Source: Bacteroidales bacterium
GTDB taxonomy: Bacteria > Bacteroidota > Bacteroidia > Bacteroidales > UBA932
Direction: 5' to 3'
Assembly (NCBI GenBank): GCA_017631435.1
Contig: JAGBTG010000009.1
Span: 1-32,451 of the forward strand
DNA length: 32,451 nucleotides
In this document: positions 1-9,472 of the stretch, piece by piece
Numbering within the stretch: position 1 is the first letter of the stretch
How the letters are laid out: every line of letters starts with the position of its first letter
Position numbers and translations under genes: made by a program
The notes under the pieces: generated by a model
What the model was told of the DNA's origin: nothing
The model's database searches: none
What the model saw: the letters and a program-made list of their open reading frames with translations, nothing else

Positions 1-1475
1 ATATGCCTAAGTTCAACTCAATTTCAATTTCCGGCTACCACATGCAGGAGGCTGGTGCTACCAATGACATTGAGATGGCTTACACATTGGCAGACGGTCT
101 TGAGTACTTGAGAACAGGTATCAAGGCTGGTATCTCAGTTGATGCATTTGCACCACGTCTATCATTCTTCTGGGCAATTGGTATGAACCACTTCATGGAG
201 ATTGCAAAAATGCGTGCTGCACGTATGATCTGGGCTAAGTTGGTTAACCAGTTCAACCCACAGAACCCTAAATCATTGTCATTGAGAACCCACTGTCAGA
301 CTTCAGGTTGGTCACTAACCGAGCAGGATCCATTCAACAACGTAGCAAGAACTTGTATCGAGGCTATGGGTGCAGCTCTTGGTCACACCCAGTCATTGCA
401 TACAAATGCATTGGATGAGGCTATCGCACTTCCTACAGATTTCTCTGCACGTATTGCACGTAACACCCAGATCTACATCCAGGAGGAGACCAGCGTATGT
501 AAATCTATCGACCCATGGGCAGGTTCTTACTACATTGAGAGCCTAACTAAGGAGTTGGCAGACAAAGCTTGGGCTCACATTCAGGAGGTTGAGGAGCTTG
601 GCGGTATGGCAAAAGCTATCGAGACAGGTATTCCTAAACTAAGAATTGAGGAGGCTGCAGCAAGAAAACAGGCTAGAATCGACTCTGGTATTGATACAAT
701 CGTTGGTATCAACAAATACCGTCTTGAGAAAGAGGATCCAATTGAGATTCTTGACGTTGATAACGCTAAAGTACGTGAGCAGCAGATTGCAAGACTTAAA
801 GAGCTTAGAGCTAACCGCGACAACGCTAAAGTACAGCAGTGTCTTGACGCTATTACTGAGGCAGTTGCAAACAACTCTGGCAACCTTCTTGAGCTTGCAG
901 TTGAGGCAGCTAAAGCTCGTGCTTCATTGGGAGAGATCTCTGATGCTTGCGAGAAAGTAGTTGGACGTTATAAAGCAGTTATCCGTATGAATACAGGTGT
1001 TTACTCTTCAGAGGTTAAAAACGATTCAGACTTTGAGAAAGCAAAAGAGCTTGTTGCTGAGTTCGCTAAGAAAGAGGGTCGTCAGCCTAGAATCATGATT
1101 GCAAAACTTGGTCAGGACGGTCACGACCGTGGTGCTAAAGTTGTTGCAACAGGTTACGCAGACTGCGGCTTTGACGTGGATATGGGTCCTTTGTTCCAGA
1201 CTCCAGAGGAGGCTGCAAAACAGGCAGTGGAGAACGACGTACACGTAGTAGGTGTATCTTCATTGGCTGCAGGTCACAAGACTCTTGTTCCTCAGATCGT
1301 AGACGAGCTTAAGAAACTTGGTAGAGAGGACATCATCGTTGTTGCTGGTGGTGTTATCCCTGCTCAGGATTACGATGCTCTTTACAGAGCTGGTGCAGCT
1401 GCTATCTTCGGTCCTGGTACTCCAGTTGCTTACGCAGCTATCAAGATCGTTGAGATGCTTATGCAGAAATTCTAA
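1..1475 (+). CDS. mutB: Methylmalonyl-CoA mutase large (catalytic) subunit, 5'-truncated by window edge
   Basis: Adenosylcobalamin-dependent isomerisation of methylmalonyl-CoA and succinyl-CoA, the key step of succinate-to-propionate metabolism. The frame is open to the window edge and about 490 codons are visible, so roughly the first third of a ~715-aa subunit is missing. The first in-frame ATG at position 3 is internal: the residues after it ([13 protein letters not shown]) belong to the conserved middle of the TIM-barrel substrate domain. The C-terminal B12-binding domain starts near visible residue 360. It carries the DGHDRG motif, whose His ligates cobalt base-off, followed by GVSSLAAGH and the GG(V)IP segment. 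The gene ends at a strong hairpin shared with the convergent acyl-CoA ligase. The small subunit gene, if adjacent, would lie upstream of the window. Confidence 0.96.
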   Translation, partial: MPKFNSISISGYHMQEAGATNDIEMAYTLADGLEYLRTGIKAGISVDAFAPRLSFFWAIGMNHFMEIAKMRAARMIWAKLVNQFNPQNPKSLSLRTHCQTSGWSLTEQDPFNNVARTCIEAMGAALGHTQSLHTNALDEAIALPTDFSARIARNTQIYIQEETSVCKSIDPWAGSYYIESLTKELADKAWAHIQEVEELGGMAKAIETGIPKLRIEEAAARKQARIDSGIDTIVGINKYRLEKEDPIEILDVDNAKVREQQIARLKELRANRDNAKVQQCLDAITEAVANNSGNLLELAVEAAKARASLGEISDACEKVVGRYKAVIRMNTGVYSSEVKNDSDFEKAKELVAEFAKKEGRQPRIMIAKLGQDGHDRGAKVVATGYADCGFDVDMGPLFQTPEEAAKQAVENDVHVVGVSSLAAGHKTLVPQIVDELKKLGREDIIVVAGGVIPAQDYDALYRAGAAAIFGPGTPVAYAAIKIVEMLMQKF

Positions 1476-1498
1476 TCTGAACCTCAGATTGATATATG

Positions 1499-1535
1499 AA
1501 AAAGGGGATGGCCATTGCGGTCATCCCTTTTTCTT
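1499..1535. terminator. Bidirectional intrinsic terminator between mutB and acyl-CoA ligase
   Basis: A long hairpin: A-rich run plus GGGGATGGCC, loop ATTGC, then GGTCATCCC plus a T run. The only irregularities are G.U pairs. There is a T run after the stem on the plus strand and, reading the other way, after the stem on the minus strand, so it can serve both convergent genes. Confidence 0.85.
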
Positions 1536-1557
1536 GTAAAATATTGTACGTACGTGA

Positions 1558-3381
1558 TTACGCGTACAGATATCTCTTGATTTTCTGGGTGGCAGTTTTC
1601 TCAAATGCCTCGGTGCGGAGTTCAACGTGCGAGATCTTTGAGAACTTGTTCACTTTGTTGTTCACGTAGTTCTGGATCTCTTTCTCCCACTCCTTCATTT
1701 TTATTTCAAGAGCTTTCTTGGCCTCCTCTTTTTTGGCAAGGTAAGCGGCTGCAGCCTCTTCTCTCTTGGCTACGTAGCTCTTGTACATCTCCCTTCTCAT
1801 CTGGTCGTATTCGGCTTTCCACTCATCTTTCTTTCCTTCATATTCTTTCAGCCACTCCTGTTTCTTGGCCTCGTATGCCTCAATCAGCTGGAGTTTCTTT
1901 TTATTGTATGCTGCAAGGGCCTCATCTTTCATCTTGCTTATAGCCTCAAGCTTGTCGGGATGAATGCAAACTTTTGCAATAAGTGCACCCTTGCTCATTG
2001 TTACAACAGACTCTGCTACGCAGCCGTGGGTGTTGATTACTGTCTCAATCTCCTCAGGGTAGATGTTCTCGCCGCTAGGGCCTACAATCATGCTGTTCAA
2101 ACGGCCCCTGATTGAAAGCCATCCCTTCTCGTCTATATAGCCAAGGTCTTTGGTCCTGAACCATCCGTCCTCGGTGAATGCATCTTTGGTAGCCTCCGGG
2201 TTCTTGTAATAGCCTGGCATAATGTTGGGTCCTTTTGCAACAATCTCGCCCTCTCCGGTTACAGGGTCGGGGTTGTTTATCTTAAGCTGCACTCCAGGTA
2301 CAGCCGGACCGGTAGTCTGCCATTTTACAAGGTCTGGAGTGGCACCCGCAAGGAGAGGGGAGCACTCGGTAAGACCGTAACCGATTGCATATGGGAAGTT
2401 TGCCTCAAGGAGGAATTTCTCAACGGTGCCGTCAAGTTTGGCTCCACCAATACCGTAGAATCTCATTCTGCCGCCAAAGGTTTCTCTAAGTGTCTTCCCG
2501 ACAATTTTATTTATAAGTTTCCTTCCAATTGCAGAACTTCTGTACATTTTTGACATGATTGCATTGGAATTGATCTTTGGAAGGATGGCATTCCTGTAAA
2601 TCTTCTCAATGATCATAGGAACGGTAAGCATTGTGGTTGGCCTTACCTCTTTCAATGCCTTCATCAGCAATGACGGTACCGGCGGCTTGTCGAGATAGTA
2701 TACCGATGAGCCTGCAAGCATAGGAAGGAGGAATGAAAGGCTGAACTCCAATGTGTGTGACAAAGGAAGTACAGACAACCATACATCCCACTCGTAAGAT
2801 GGTCTCATCTTGTTGGCAATCCTTACGTGAGAACAAAGGTTCTTATGTGTAAGCATTACACCCTTTGAATTGCCGGTTGTACCTGAAGTGTAGATGATTG
2901 TTGCCAAGTCCTCCTCGGCTGAATCCATCTTCTCTACCTCTGCGTTCTCAAGCTCGGTGCACTCTACTCCCTTAATTACCTTAAAGTTGTCAACCTCAAT
3001 GATGAAATCAAGTTTCTCCTTCATCTCATCAGTGAGCTTGTGAGAGAGTCTCTGCGAAACAAAGATACCTTTGCACTCTGAGTGGTTTATAATGTTGTTT
3101 ATCTCGTCAACGGAGAAATCTGGGAGCATAGGAACAGAAATTTTGCCGTATGCAGATCCGGCCATGAATGCCACGCCCCAGTTGGGCATGCTCTGGCACA
3201 GGATACCAATTCTGTCTCCGGCCTTAACGCCGTTTTTGTGCAACAGGGCTGCTATCTCCTTTACCTTCTCTCCAAAAGTCTTGAAAGTGTAATGACTGCC
3301 ATTAATTATACAAAGGAATTTGTTGTTTGCAAAAGTCTCTGTACTTGCTTTTAGCAGTCCTTTTAGGGTTTTAAAATCCAT
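1558..3381 (-). CDS. AMP-dependent long-chain acyl-CoA synthetase with a hendecad-repeat helical insert
   Basis: Activates fatty acids to acyl-CoA through an acyl-adenylate (ANL superfamily). The P-loop-like AMP-binding motif IIYTSGTTGNSKGVMLTH is near residue 165. YGLTECSP (A5-type) and the FRTKDLGY / IRGR hinge region follow. The C-terminal domain ends with FEKTATQKIKRYLY, which contains the catalytic Lys of the family. Between the hinge and this end, about residues 480-567 are replaced by seven to eight consecutive 11-residue units of pattern A-Y-x-x-K-K-x-E-x-x-x, highly charged and predicted fully helical. Relatives I know have only a short charged helix here. The gene follows a plsC-like acyltransferase (44-nt gap) on the same strand, so activation and acyl transfer to lipids probably go together. 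Confidence 0.9.
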   Translation of the reverse strand: MDFKTLKGLLKASTETFANNKFLCIINGSHYTFKTFGEKVKEIAALLHKNGVKAGDRIGILCQSMPNWGVAFMAGSAYGKISVPMLPDFSVDEINNIINHSECKGIFVSQRLSHKLTDEMKEKLDFIIEVDNFKVIKGVECTELENAEVEKMDSAEEDLATIIYTSGTTGNSKGVMLTHKNLCSHVRIANKMRPSYEWDVWLSVLPLSHTLEFSLSFLLPMLAGSSVYYLDKPPVPSLLMKALKEVRPTTMLTVPMIIEKIYRNAILPKINSNAIMSKMYRSSAIGRKLINKIVGKTLRETFGGRMRFYGIGGAKLDGTVEKFLLEANFPYAIGYGLTECSPLLAGATPDLVKWQTTGPAVPGVQLKINNPDPVTGEGEIVAKGPNIMPGYYKNPEATKDAFTEDGWFRTKDLGYIDEKGWLSIRGRLNSMIVGPSGENIYPEEIETVINTHGCVAESVVTMSKGALIAKVCIHPDKLEAISKMKDEALAAYNKKKLQLIEAYEAKKQEWLKEYEGKKDEWKAEYDQMRREMYKSYVAKREEAAAAYLAKKEEAKKALEIKMKEWEKEIQNYVNNKVNKFSKISHVELRTEAFEKTATQKIKRYLYA

Positions 3382-3425
3382 TATAGTAGTTGTTTGTTAA
3401 TTCAGTGGGTGTAATTATACAAAAT

Positions 3426-3989
3426 TTATTCCAAATCTTTACCGGTAGAGTAAAGTTCGGGATATTTTGCTCCGTAACCTTTATCTTTATAGTGCTGTCT
3501 GATACGTTTCATGTCTGCTTTTGCATCATCTGTAAGCTCAAACAGCTCTCCGCGTCCGATGGTCTTTGTTTTCCAGTCGAAGTAGCCGAGGTATACCGGT
3601 ACATTGCAAGCTCTTGCAATTGTGTGGAAGCCGGTTTTCCAGTTGTCGGTACGTTTTCTGGTTCCCTCAGGGGCAATGGCAAGGTGCATGTAATCTGCCT
3701 TGTTCATAGCATCAATCATCTGTTTGGCAACTGTAGCACCTCTTGAGCGGTCTACAGGAACGCCTCCCATCCAGCGTACAATAGGGCCAAGAGGACCCCA
3801 GAAGAATTCCTTCTTAACCATTACAAAGGCTTTGCCGCCTACACCGTAGTAGTAGAAAAATGAAATCATGAAATCCCATGCAGAAGTGTGTGGTACACCA
3901 AGAATGATGGCTTTGTTGCCCGGACATGGCGGTTCTCCGGCTTTCCATCCGAAGAGTTTCAAAAGGAATTTACAGATACGTTGTCTCAT
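3426..3989 (-). CDS. Lysophospholipid (1-acylglycerol-3-phosphate) acyltransferase family protein
   Basis: PlsC-type acyltransferase, 187 aa, which would transfer an acyl group to a lysophospholipid or related acceptor at the membrane. The catalytic HX4D motif is HTSAWD near residues 34-39. The glycerol-phosphate-binding block reads APEGTRKR near residue 108, close to the usual FPEGTRS. The GGVPVDRSRG block lies between them. The protein is short for the family and begins almost directly with the catalytic region, as in the compact Bacteroidetes members. It starts 15 nt after parE and is followed by an acyl-CoA ligase, so these three genes probably share a transcript. The exact acceptor lipid cannot be told from the sequence. 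Confidence 0.85.
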   Translation of the reverse strand: MRQRICKFLLKLFGWKAGEPPCPGNKAIILGVPHTSAWDFMISFFYYYGVGGKAFVMVKKEFFWGPLGPIVRWMGGVPVDRSRGATVAKQMIDAMNKADYMHLAIAPEGTRKRTDNWKTGFHTIARACNVPVYLGYFDWKTKTIGRGELFELTDDAKADMKRIRQHYKDKGYGAKYPELYSTGKDLE

Positions 3990-4004
3990 AATTGATAGAA
4001 TTTT

Positions 4005-5891
4005 CTAGTACATGTTTGATTTTTCGGCAAGCTCCTCAAGTATAAGGTCTGAGCGGAGGTTGCTCTTTATGAAGTGCTGTCTCTCCATGGTATTCTTGCC
4101 CATGTAGAACTCAAGCAGTTCGTGAATGTTGTCATCTTTGCTGAGTCTCACCTTGTCAAGCCTGATGTTGTCACCTATAAAACCTCTGAACTCGTCGGGA
4201 GAAATCTCACCAAGTCCTTTGAATCGGGTGATTTCAGGATTTTTGCCAAGTTTCTTTATGGCTTTCTCCTTTTCCTCGCCGGTGTAGCAGTAGTAGGTTT
4301 CGTTCTTCTTCCTTACGCGGAAAAGTGGGGTCTGCAGGATGTACAGGTGCCCTTTACGGATAAGGTCGGGGAAGAACTGAAGGAAGAATGTAAGCAGCAG
4401 CAGACGGATGTGCATACCGTCCACATCAGCATCGGTTGCAACAACTATCTTGTTGTAGCGGAGGTTCTCCAGGTCATCCTCAATGTTGAGGGCCGCCTGC
4501 AGAAGGTTGAACTCCTCGTTCTTGTATACTATCTCCTTTGTGCAGTCGTAGCAGTTGAAAGGCTTGCCTCGCAACGAGAATACTGCCTGGGTGTTCACAT
4601 CGCGGCTCTTTGTAATTGAACCGCTTGCAGAGTCACCCTCGGTGATGAAGAGCATGGTGTCCTGGTTCCTTGGATCCTTGTCTCCATAGTGGATACGGCA
4701 ATCCCTGAGTTTCTTGTTGTTCAGGCTTGCCTTCTTTGCCCTCTCCCTGGCAAGTTTCTGTATTCCCGATATTGCCTTCCTCTCCTTCTCATTTGCAAGA
4801 ACTTTCTTGAGAATGGCATCTGCCTGTGCAGGGTTCTTGTGAAGGTAGTTGTCAAGCTCCGATGAAAGGAATTCTACAATGAAGTTCCTTATGCTCTGGC
4901 CGTTCGGCTCCACCTCCTTGGAACTCAGGTAGGTCTTTGTCTGGTTGGAGAAGTTAGGCTCCACAACCTTTATGCTTATGGCTCCCACAATGGATTGCCT
5001 TACATCCTTAGGGTCAAAGTCCTTCTTGAAGAAGTCCTTGATTGTCTTTGCAATACCCTCTCTGAATGCGGCAAGGTGGGTTCCTCCGTGAATGGTGTTC
5101 TGGCCGTTTACAAAAGAACTGATGTTTTCGCCGTTCTCGGTGCCGTGGGTGATTGTAACCTCAATGTCCTTTCCCTGAAGGTGGATAGGCTCGTAGAGGG
5201 GAGTCTCTGAAAGTGAGTCGTTGATAAGGTCAAGCAGACCGTTCTTTGATTTGAACTCTGTACCGTTGAAGTTGAGCGAAAGGCCTGTGTTAAGGTACGA
5301 GTAGTTCTTGAGCATTGTTTCAATGAACTCAAAGTTGTATTTGTAGTTGCCGTAAAGCTCAGGGTCTGCAATGTATTTTACAAGGGTTCCGTTTTTCTCG
5401 GTTGTGGTGCAGGTGCCGGAATCTACAAGGTTTCCCTGTGAGAACTGTGCCCATGCACTCTCGCCGTCGCGGAAAGACTGTATGTAGAAATAAGATGAGG
5501 TGGCATTTACAGCCTTGGTACCAACACCGTTCAAACCTACAGATTTTGAGAAGGCGTTGCTGCCGTACTTGGCTCCGGTGTTCATCTTGCTCACTGCATC
5601 AACCAGCTTGCCAAGGGGAATGCCTCGTCCGTGGTCCCTTACTGTAACCAGATTCTCCTTGTCAATGGACATCTTCACGCTCTTTCCGTGTCCCATAATG
5701 AACTCGTCAATGGCGTTGTCTACAATCTCCTTAAAGAGGATGTACAGTCCGTCGTCGGGAGAAGAGCCGTCTCCCAGTTTGCCTATGTACATACCGGATC
5801 TTCTCCTGATATGTTCATTCCAGCTCAGGGTTTCAAAATCTGCCTCTGTGTAGTCAGAGAACTTAATCTGGTTTTCTGTAAGCTCACTCAT
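4005..5891 (-). CDS. parE: DNA topoisomerase IV subunit B (type IIA topoisomerase ATPase subunit)
   Basis: ATPase/TOPRIM subunit of the decatenating type IIA topoisomerase. I chose the ATG at 5891 (MSELTENQ, 628 aa); an in-frame start at 6029 would run back into asd and across its terminator. The GHKL ATPase fold shows [16 protein letters not shown] and the G-rich lid [12 protein letters not shown]. The transducer domain follows. The TOPRIM domain has EGDSASG near residue 419 and DADVDG near residue 488. There is no gyrB-style insertion, and the length fits Bacteroidetes ParE rather than GyrB, but gyrB cannot be excluded absolutely. A TAnnTTTG box at 5923-5930 gives it its own promoter. parC is not in the window. 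The acyltransferase and acyl-CoA ligase follow closely. Confidence 0.92.
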   Translation of the reverse strand: MSELTENQIKFSDYTEADFETLSWNEHIRRRSGMYIGKLGDGSSPDDGLYILFKEIVDNAIDEFIMGHGKSVKMSIDKENLVTVRDHGRGIPLGKLVDAVSKMNTGAKYGSNAFSKSVGLNGVGTKAVNATSSYFYIQSFRDGESAWAQFSQGNLVDSGTCTTTEKNGTLVKYIADPELYGNYKYNFEFIETMLKNYSYLNTGLSLNFNGTEFKSKNGLLDLINDSLSETPLYEPIHLQGKDIEVTITHGTENGENISSFVNGQNTIHGGTHLAAFREGIAKTIKDFFKKDFDPKDVRQSIVGAISIKVVEPNFSNQTKTYLSSKEVEPNGQSIRNFIVEFLSSELDNYLHKNPAQADAILKKVLANEKERKAISGIQKLARERAKKASLNNKKLRDCRIHYGDKDPRNQDTMLFITEGDSASGSITKSRDVNTQAVFSLRGKPFNCYDCTKEIVYKNEEFNLLQAALNIEDDLENLRYNKIVVATDADVDGMHIRLLLLTFFLQFFPDLIRKGHLYILQTPLFRVRKKNETYYCYTGEEKEKAIKKLGKNPEITRFKGLGEISPDEFRGFIGDNIRLDKVRLSKDDNIHELLEFYMGKNTMERQHFIKSNLRSDLILEELAEKSNMY

Positions 5892-5922
5892 CTTTTTCTG
5901 GTACGCATTTGTGCATATTGCG

Positions 5923-5930
5923 CAAAAGTA
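5923..5930 (-). promoter_or_regulatory. Promoter -7 box (TACTTTTG) of the parE unit
   Basis: Perfect match to the Bacteroidetes TAnnTTTG element, giving a leader of roughly 25 nt before the parE ATG. The expected -33 position falls inside the asd terminator hairpin (a TTG about 20 nt upstream), so terminator and promoter are interleaved. Confidence 0.7.
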
Positions 5931-5931
5931 C

Positions 5932-5958
5932 AAAAAAAAGGGGGTTAAACCAACCCCC
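5932..5958 (-). terminator. Intrinsic terminator of the met operon, overlapping the asd stop codon
   Basis: On the minus strand GGGGGTT, a 5-nt loop, AACCCCC, then eight T. The asd stop codon (5945-5947) lies at the loop/3'-arm junction, so the last codons of asd form the 5' arm. Confidence 0.85.
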
Positions 5959-6979
5959 TCTGTACTAATAGTTCTGCTATCTGCACCGCATTTGTGGCGG
6001 CACCTTTCCTCAGATTGTCGGCCACGCACCAGAGATTTATGCCGTTCTCCAGTGAAGGGTCCCTTCTTACCCTTCCAACAAATACCTCATCCTTGTCCTT
6101 TGTGAACAGAGGCATCGGGTAAGGGAGATTCTCAGTTGAACCTATTGCAGAAGGCTGGGCGCCGTTCTCAAGCTGCACTGCATCCTGCACAACCACACCA
6201 GCTGTGTTCCTCAAGGTCTCAAAAATCTCCTCCATCTCAAACGGTTTTGCAAACTCAAGGTTGATGGACTCTGCATGTCCGCCAAGCACCGGAACCCTTA
6301 CTGTGGTAGGGGATACCCTTATGGTCTCATCCCTCATAATCTTGTGGGTCTCGTTCACCATCTTCATCTCTTCCTTGGTGTAGCCGTTCTCAAGGAACAC
6401 ATCAATGTGGGGAAGGAGATTCAGGTCTATCTGATACGGATATGCAACTGTAGTTGGCTCTGTACCCTCTCTCTCTGCACTCATCTGGTCTACAGCCTTT
6501 TTGCCTGTACCTGTGATGCACTGGTAGGTTGAAACCACAATCCTCTTTATTGTAAATCTCTTGTGTAGGTCTGCAATTGCAACCAGCATCTGTATGGTTG
6601 AACAGTTGGGGTTTGCAATGATGCGGTCACCCTCCTCAATCACATCTCCGTTAATCTCGGGAATCACCAGTTTCTTGGTAGGGTCCATCCTCCAGCATGC
6701 AGAGTTGTCAATCACATAAGTCCCAACTTCTGCAAATTTTGGAGCCCACTCCTTTGAAACACCACTTCCTGCAGAGAAGAGTGCTATTGCAGGTTTCATC
6801 CCGATAGCCTGTTGCGGTGTACATACCGCATATTCCTTGCCGTTAAATTCAACTTTGCTTCCCTGTGATCTCTCGGATGCAACCGGGATAAGTTCTGTAA
6901 CAGGAAAATTCCTCTCCTGCAACACTCTCAACATATTTCTGCCAACCAGTCCGGTGGCACCAACTACTGCTACTTTCAT
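5945..6979 (-). CDS. asd: Aspartate-semialdehyde dehydrogenase
   Basis: NADPH-dependent reduction of L-aspartyl-4-phosphate to aspartate semialdehyde, the branch-point precursor of Lys, Met, Thr and diaminopimelate. It is 344 aa, with an N-terminal Rossmann motif ([13 protein letters not shown]) and the catalytic cysteine in NPNCSTIQ (Cys126). The substrate-binding region contains [11 protein letters not shown]. It begins 6 nt after the thrA stop and is the last gene of metY-metX-thrA-asd. In this order the operon holds the aspartate kinase, ASA dehydrogenase and homoserine dehydrogenase activities plus the two steps to homocysteine. Its stop codon is inside the operon's terminator hairpin. 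Confidence 0.95.
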   Translation of the reverse strand: MKVAVVGATGLVGRNMLRVLQERNFPVTELIPVASERSQGSKVEFNGKEYAVCTPQQAIGMKPAIALFSAGSGVSKEWAPKFAEVGTYVIDNSACWRMDPTKKLVIPEINGDVIEEGDRIIANPNCSTIQMLVAIADLHKRFTIKRIVVSTYQCITGTGKKAVDQMSAEREGTEPTTVAYPYQIDLNLLPHIDVFLENGYTKEEMKMVNETHKIMRDETIRVSPTTVRVPVLGGHAESINLEFAKPFEMEEIFETLRNTAGVVVQDAVQLENGAQPSAIGSTENLPYPMPLFTKDKDEVFVGRVRRDPSLENGINLWCVADNLRKGAATNAVQIAELLVQRGLV

Positions 6980-6985
6980 AATGTC

Positions 6986-9454
6986 CTATATGCTCAAAAT
7001 GTCATTCAATACACCGCCGGCAGTCTGTTTTGCACCTGCGCCGGCACCTTTAATTACTATAGCGTTAGGGTAATATTCACTTTCAATGATTACCGCGTTG
7101 TCTGTACCCTCAAGGGTATAGAACGGATGCTCCTTGCCAATGCTCCTGAGTGAGATTGTACATACCGGTTTGCCGTTCTCCTGTGTGCGGGTGGCATCCA
7201 TTGCTGCAATGAACCTCAGTTTCTCCCCTCGCTCAGCTGCCTGGCCATATTGGGCCTTAAGGTGTGGCTCGTATGCCTCAAGCGCTGCGTAGAACTTCTC
7301 TGCGTATGAAGGGAAATGGGTCTCCTCCTTGCACATGATCTCCTCCGGGATGAATCCCTGGAAGTCCACATCCTGGGTGTCAATGGCAAAGCCTGCCTGT
7401 CGGGAAGAGATGAGGAATTTGCGGAAAACATCTGTTCCTGCAAGGTCAAGCCTTGGATCGGGCTCTGCATATCCCATTTCAGCAGCCTCCTTCACAAGGG
7501 CAGCAAAAGATTTCTCCCCGTTGTAGTTGCTGAACAGGAAGTTCAATGTTCCCGACAGGATTCCCTCCATCTTCTTTATTGAGTCACCGCAGTTTACAAG
7601 CTGCAGGATGGTCTCAAGTACAGGAAGTGCCGCACATACGGTGGTCTCGTATTTGTACTGCACTTTCTCCCTTCTTGCAGTTGCAAAGAGCTCCTGGTAA
7701 GACTCGTAAGAAAGTGAGTTTGCAATCTTGTTGCATGCTACAACCGAGAACTTGTGGCGGAACAGATCAACGTACAATGATGCAATGTTGCGGTTGGCTG
7801 TGCAGTCTGCAAAGATTGAGTTGCTCAGTTTCATGTTGCAGATCTGGGAGATGTAAGCGTTGTCTGTATTGGCCTCACCCTCTGCAAGGTTGAATCCAGG
7901 CTCTATTCCGTTGCGGTTGATGATATAGTTCCTGCTGTTGCAGATTCCGCAGATTACAATCTCCTTGCCCAGTCTCTCCTTAATTGATTTGCGCTGTGCA
8001 AAAATGATATCCACAAGTGCCTTTGATACAGTGCCGTAGCCTGCAATGAAAAGGTTTACCCTGTTTGCACTGCTGCCAAAGAACTCTGTGTGGATAGCCC
8101 TTATGGCGTCGTTCACATCCTGTGTGTGCAGTACTGCAGACACATTCTTTTCTGAGGAGCCCTGAGCAATTGCACGGATGTTGATTCCCTCTCTTCCAAG
8201 GGCCTCAAACATCTTTCCGCTGGCACCGCTCTGGTTCTTCATGTCGTCACCTACAAGGGAGATGATTGAGAATCCTTTCTCCACTTTAAGCGGATCTACC
8301 TTGCCAAGTGATATCTCGTAGGCGAACAGTTCGTCTGCCGCCTTCTTTGCCTTGTCTGCATCCTCCTCTGCAATTGCAATGCACATTGTATGTACAGATG
8401 ATGCCTGGGTGATGAGGATGATGTTCACATTGTTCTTGCTCAATGTGTCAAACAGCTTGCTGGAGTAGCCTGGGATTCCCACCATGCCGCTTCCTTCCAT
8501 TGAAAGGAGGGCAATCTTGTTGGAAGAGGAGATTCCACGTATCTTCTCCTGCCCCTCAGGCGGGTTGCGCTCTATGAGGGTTCCAAAGTCGTCGGGAGCA
8601 AAGGTGTTCTTTACATAAATTGGAATTCCTTGTTTTACAACTGGCTGGATTGTAGGCGGATATACCACTTTTGCCCCAAAGTGTGAAAGTTCAAGGGCCT
8701 CCTTGTATGATATGTTTCTGATTGGGCGGGCATCTGCAACTACGCGTGGGTCTGCTGTCATCATACCGCAAACGTCTGTCCATATCTCAAGCCTGCGGGC
8801 CTGGGTGCCTACCGCTATGATTGATGCGGTGTAGTCTGAGCCTCCGCGGCCAAGGGTGGTTGTACGTCCTGCAAGGTCTGATGCAATGAAACCGGGCATT
8901 ATGTACAGCTTGTGCTGGTCGTTGCTGAAGTACTCCCAGATATTGCTGCCGGTAAGGTTGTCAATTACAGCGTTTTTCCCCTGAACAAGCTCTGTCTTTA
9001 CCAGTTCCCTTGAGTCTTTCCACTGGTGGCTGATGTTCAATGATTTAAGTTTTGCGCTTATGATATTGGTTGAAAGAAGTTCTCCAAAACTTACAATGTG
9101 GTCCTGGCTGAGTTCTGTAAGTTCCTTCAAAAGGAACACACCCTTGCAGATCTCCCTCAATTTGTTGAACAAGCTATTGCAGGTCTCCTTTATTGTCTCG
9201 GACTCCTCTGCCGGTATAAGCTCTGCAATGATTGCGTTGTGCTTCTCCTGCAAGGCATCTATTAGCTGAAGATAGCTCTCATCACCGTTCTTTGCTGTTT
9301 TTCCAATAAGCAGGAGTGCATCTGTAGCCCCGCTGATGGCAGATGAAACTACAACTGTCCTGTCATTTGCCAAAGCTCTCTTTACAATGGCAATTACCTT
9401 GTTTATGTTGGTGGCGTTGGCAACCGAGCTGCCGCCAAATTTCAATACTTGCAT
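6986..9454 (-). CDS. thrA: Bifunctional aspartate kinase / homoserine dehydrogenase
   Basis: Catalyses aspartate phosphorylation and, in the second domain, NAD(P)H-dependent reduction of aspartate semialdehyde to homoserine. It is 822 aa, the usual length of the fused enzyme. The aspartokinase domain begins with KFGGSSVANA and contains the TTLGRGGSDYTA motif near residue 210. A pair of ACT-like regulatory segments follows (about 310-450), e.g. GMVGIPGYSSKLF. The homoserine dehydrogenase domain begins near 465 (NLFIAGYGTVSKAL) and contains EGILSGTLNF and GYAEPDPRLDLAGTD. It lies 18 nt downstream of metX. No thrB or thrC is near, so this copy appears committed to methionine supply, although its homoserine is equally usable for threonine. 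Confidence 0.96.
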   Translation of the reverse strand: MQVLKFGGSSVANATNINKVIAIVKRALANDRTVVVSSAISGATDALLLIGKTAKNGDESYLQLIDALQEKHNAIIAELIPAEESETIKETCNSLFNKLREICKGVFLLKELTELSQDHIVSFGELLSTNIISAKLKSLNISHQWKDSRELVKTELVQGKNAVIDNLTGSNIWEYFSNDQHKLYIMPGFIASDLAGRTTTLGRGGSDYTASIIAVGTQARRLEIWTDVCGMMTADPRVVADARPIRNISYKEALELSHFGAKVVYPPTIQPVVKQGIPIYVKNTFAPDDFGTLIERNPPEGQEKIRGISSSNKIALLSMEGSGMVGIPGYSSKLFDTLSKNNVNIILITQASSVHTMCIAIAEEDADKAKKAADELFAYEISLGKVDPLKVEKGFSIISLVGDDMKNQSGASGKMFEALGREGINIRAIAQGSSEKNVSAVLHTQDVNDAIRAIHTEFFGSSANRVNLFIAGYGTVSKALVDIIFAQRKSIKERLGKEIVICGICNSRNYIINRNGIEPGFNLAEGEANTDNAYISQICNMKLSNSIFADCTANRNIASLYVDLFRHKFSVVACNKIANSLSYESYQELFATARREKVQYKYETTVCAALPVLETILQLVNCGDSIKKMEGILSGTLNFLFSNYNGEKSFAALVKEAAEMGYAEPDPRLDLAGTDVFRKFLISSRQAGFAIDTQDVDFQGFIPEEIMCKEETHFPSYAEKFYAALEAYEPHLKAQYGQAAERGEKLRFIAAMDATRTQENGKPVCTISLRSIGKEHPFYTLEGTDNAVIIESEYYPNAIVIKGAGAGAKQTAGGVLNDILSI

Positions 9455-9472
9455 AATCTTTCTCCTTAACCG

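Noticed and set aside
3082-3354. Plus-strand ORFs inside the acyl-CoA ligase
   Set aside because: Shadow frames antisense to a clear coding region.
5892-6029. 46-residue N-terminal extension of parE
   Set aside because: It would overlap asd and the terminator, and the promoter box lies downstream of it.
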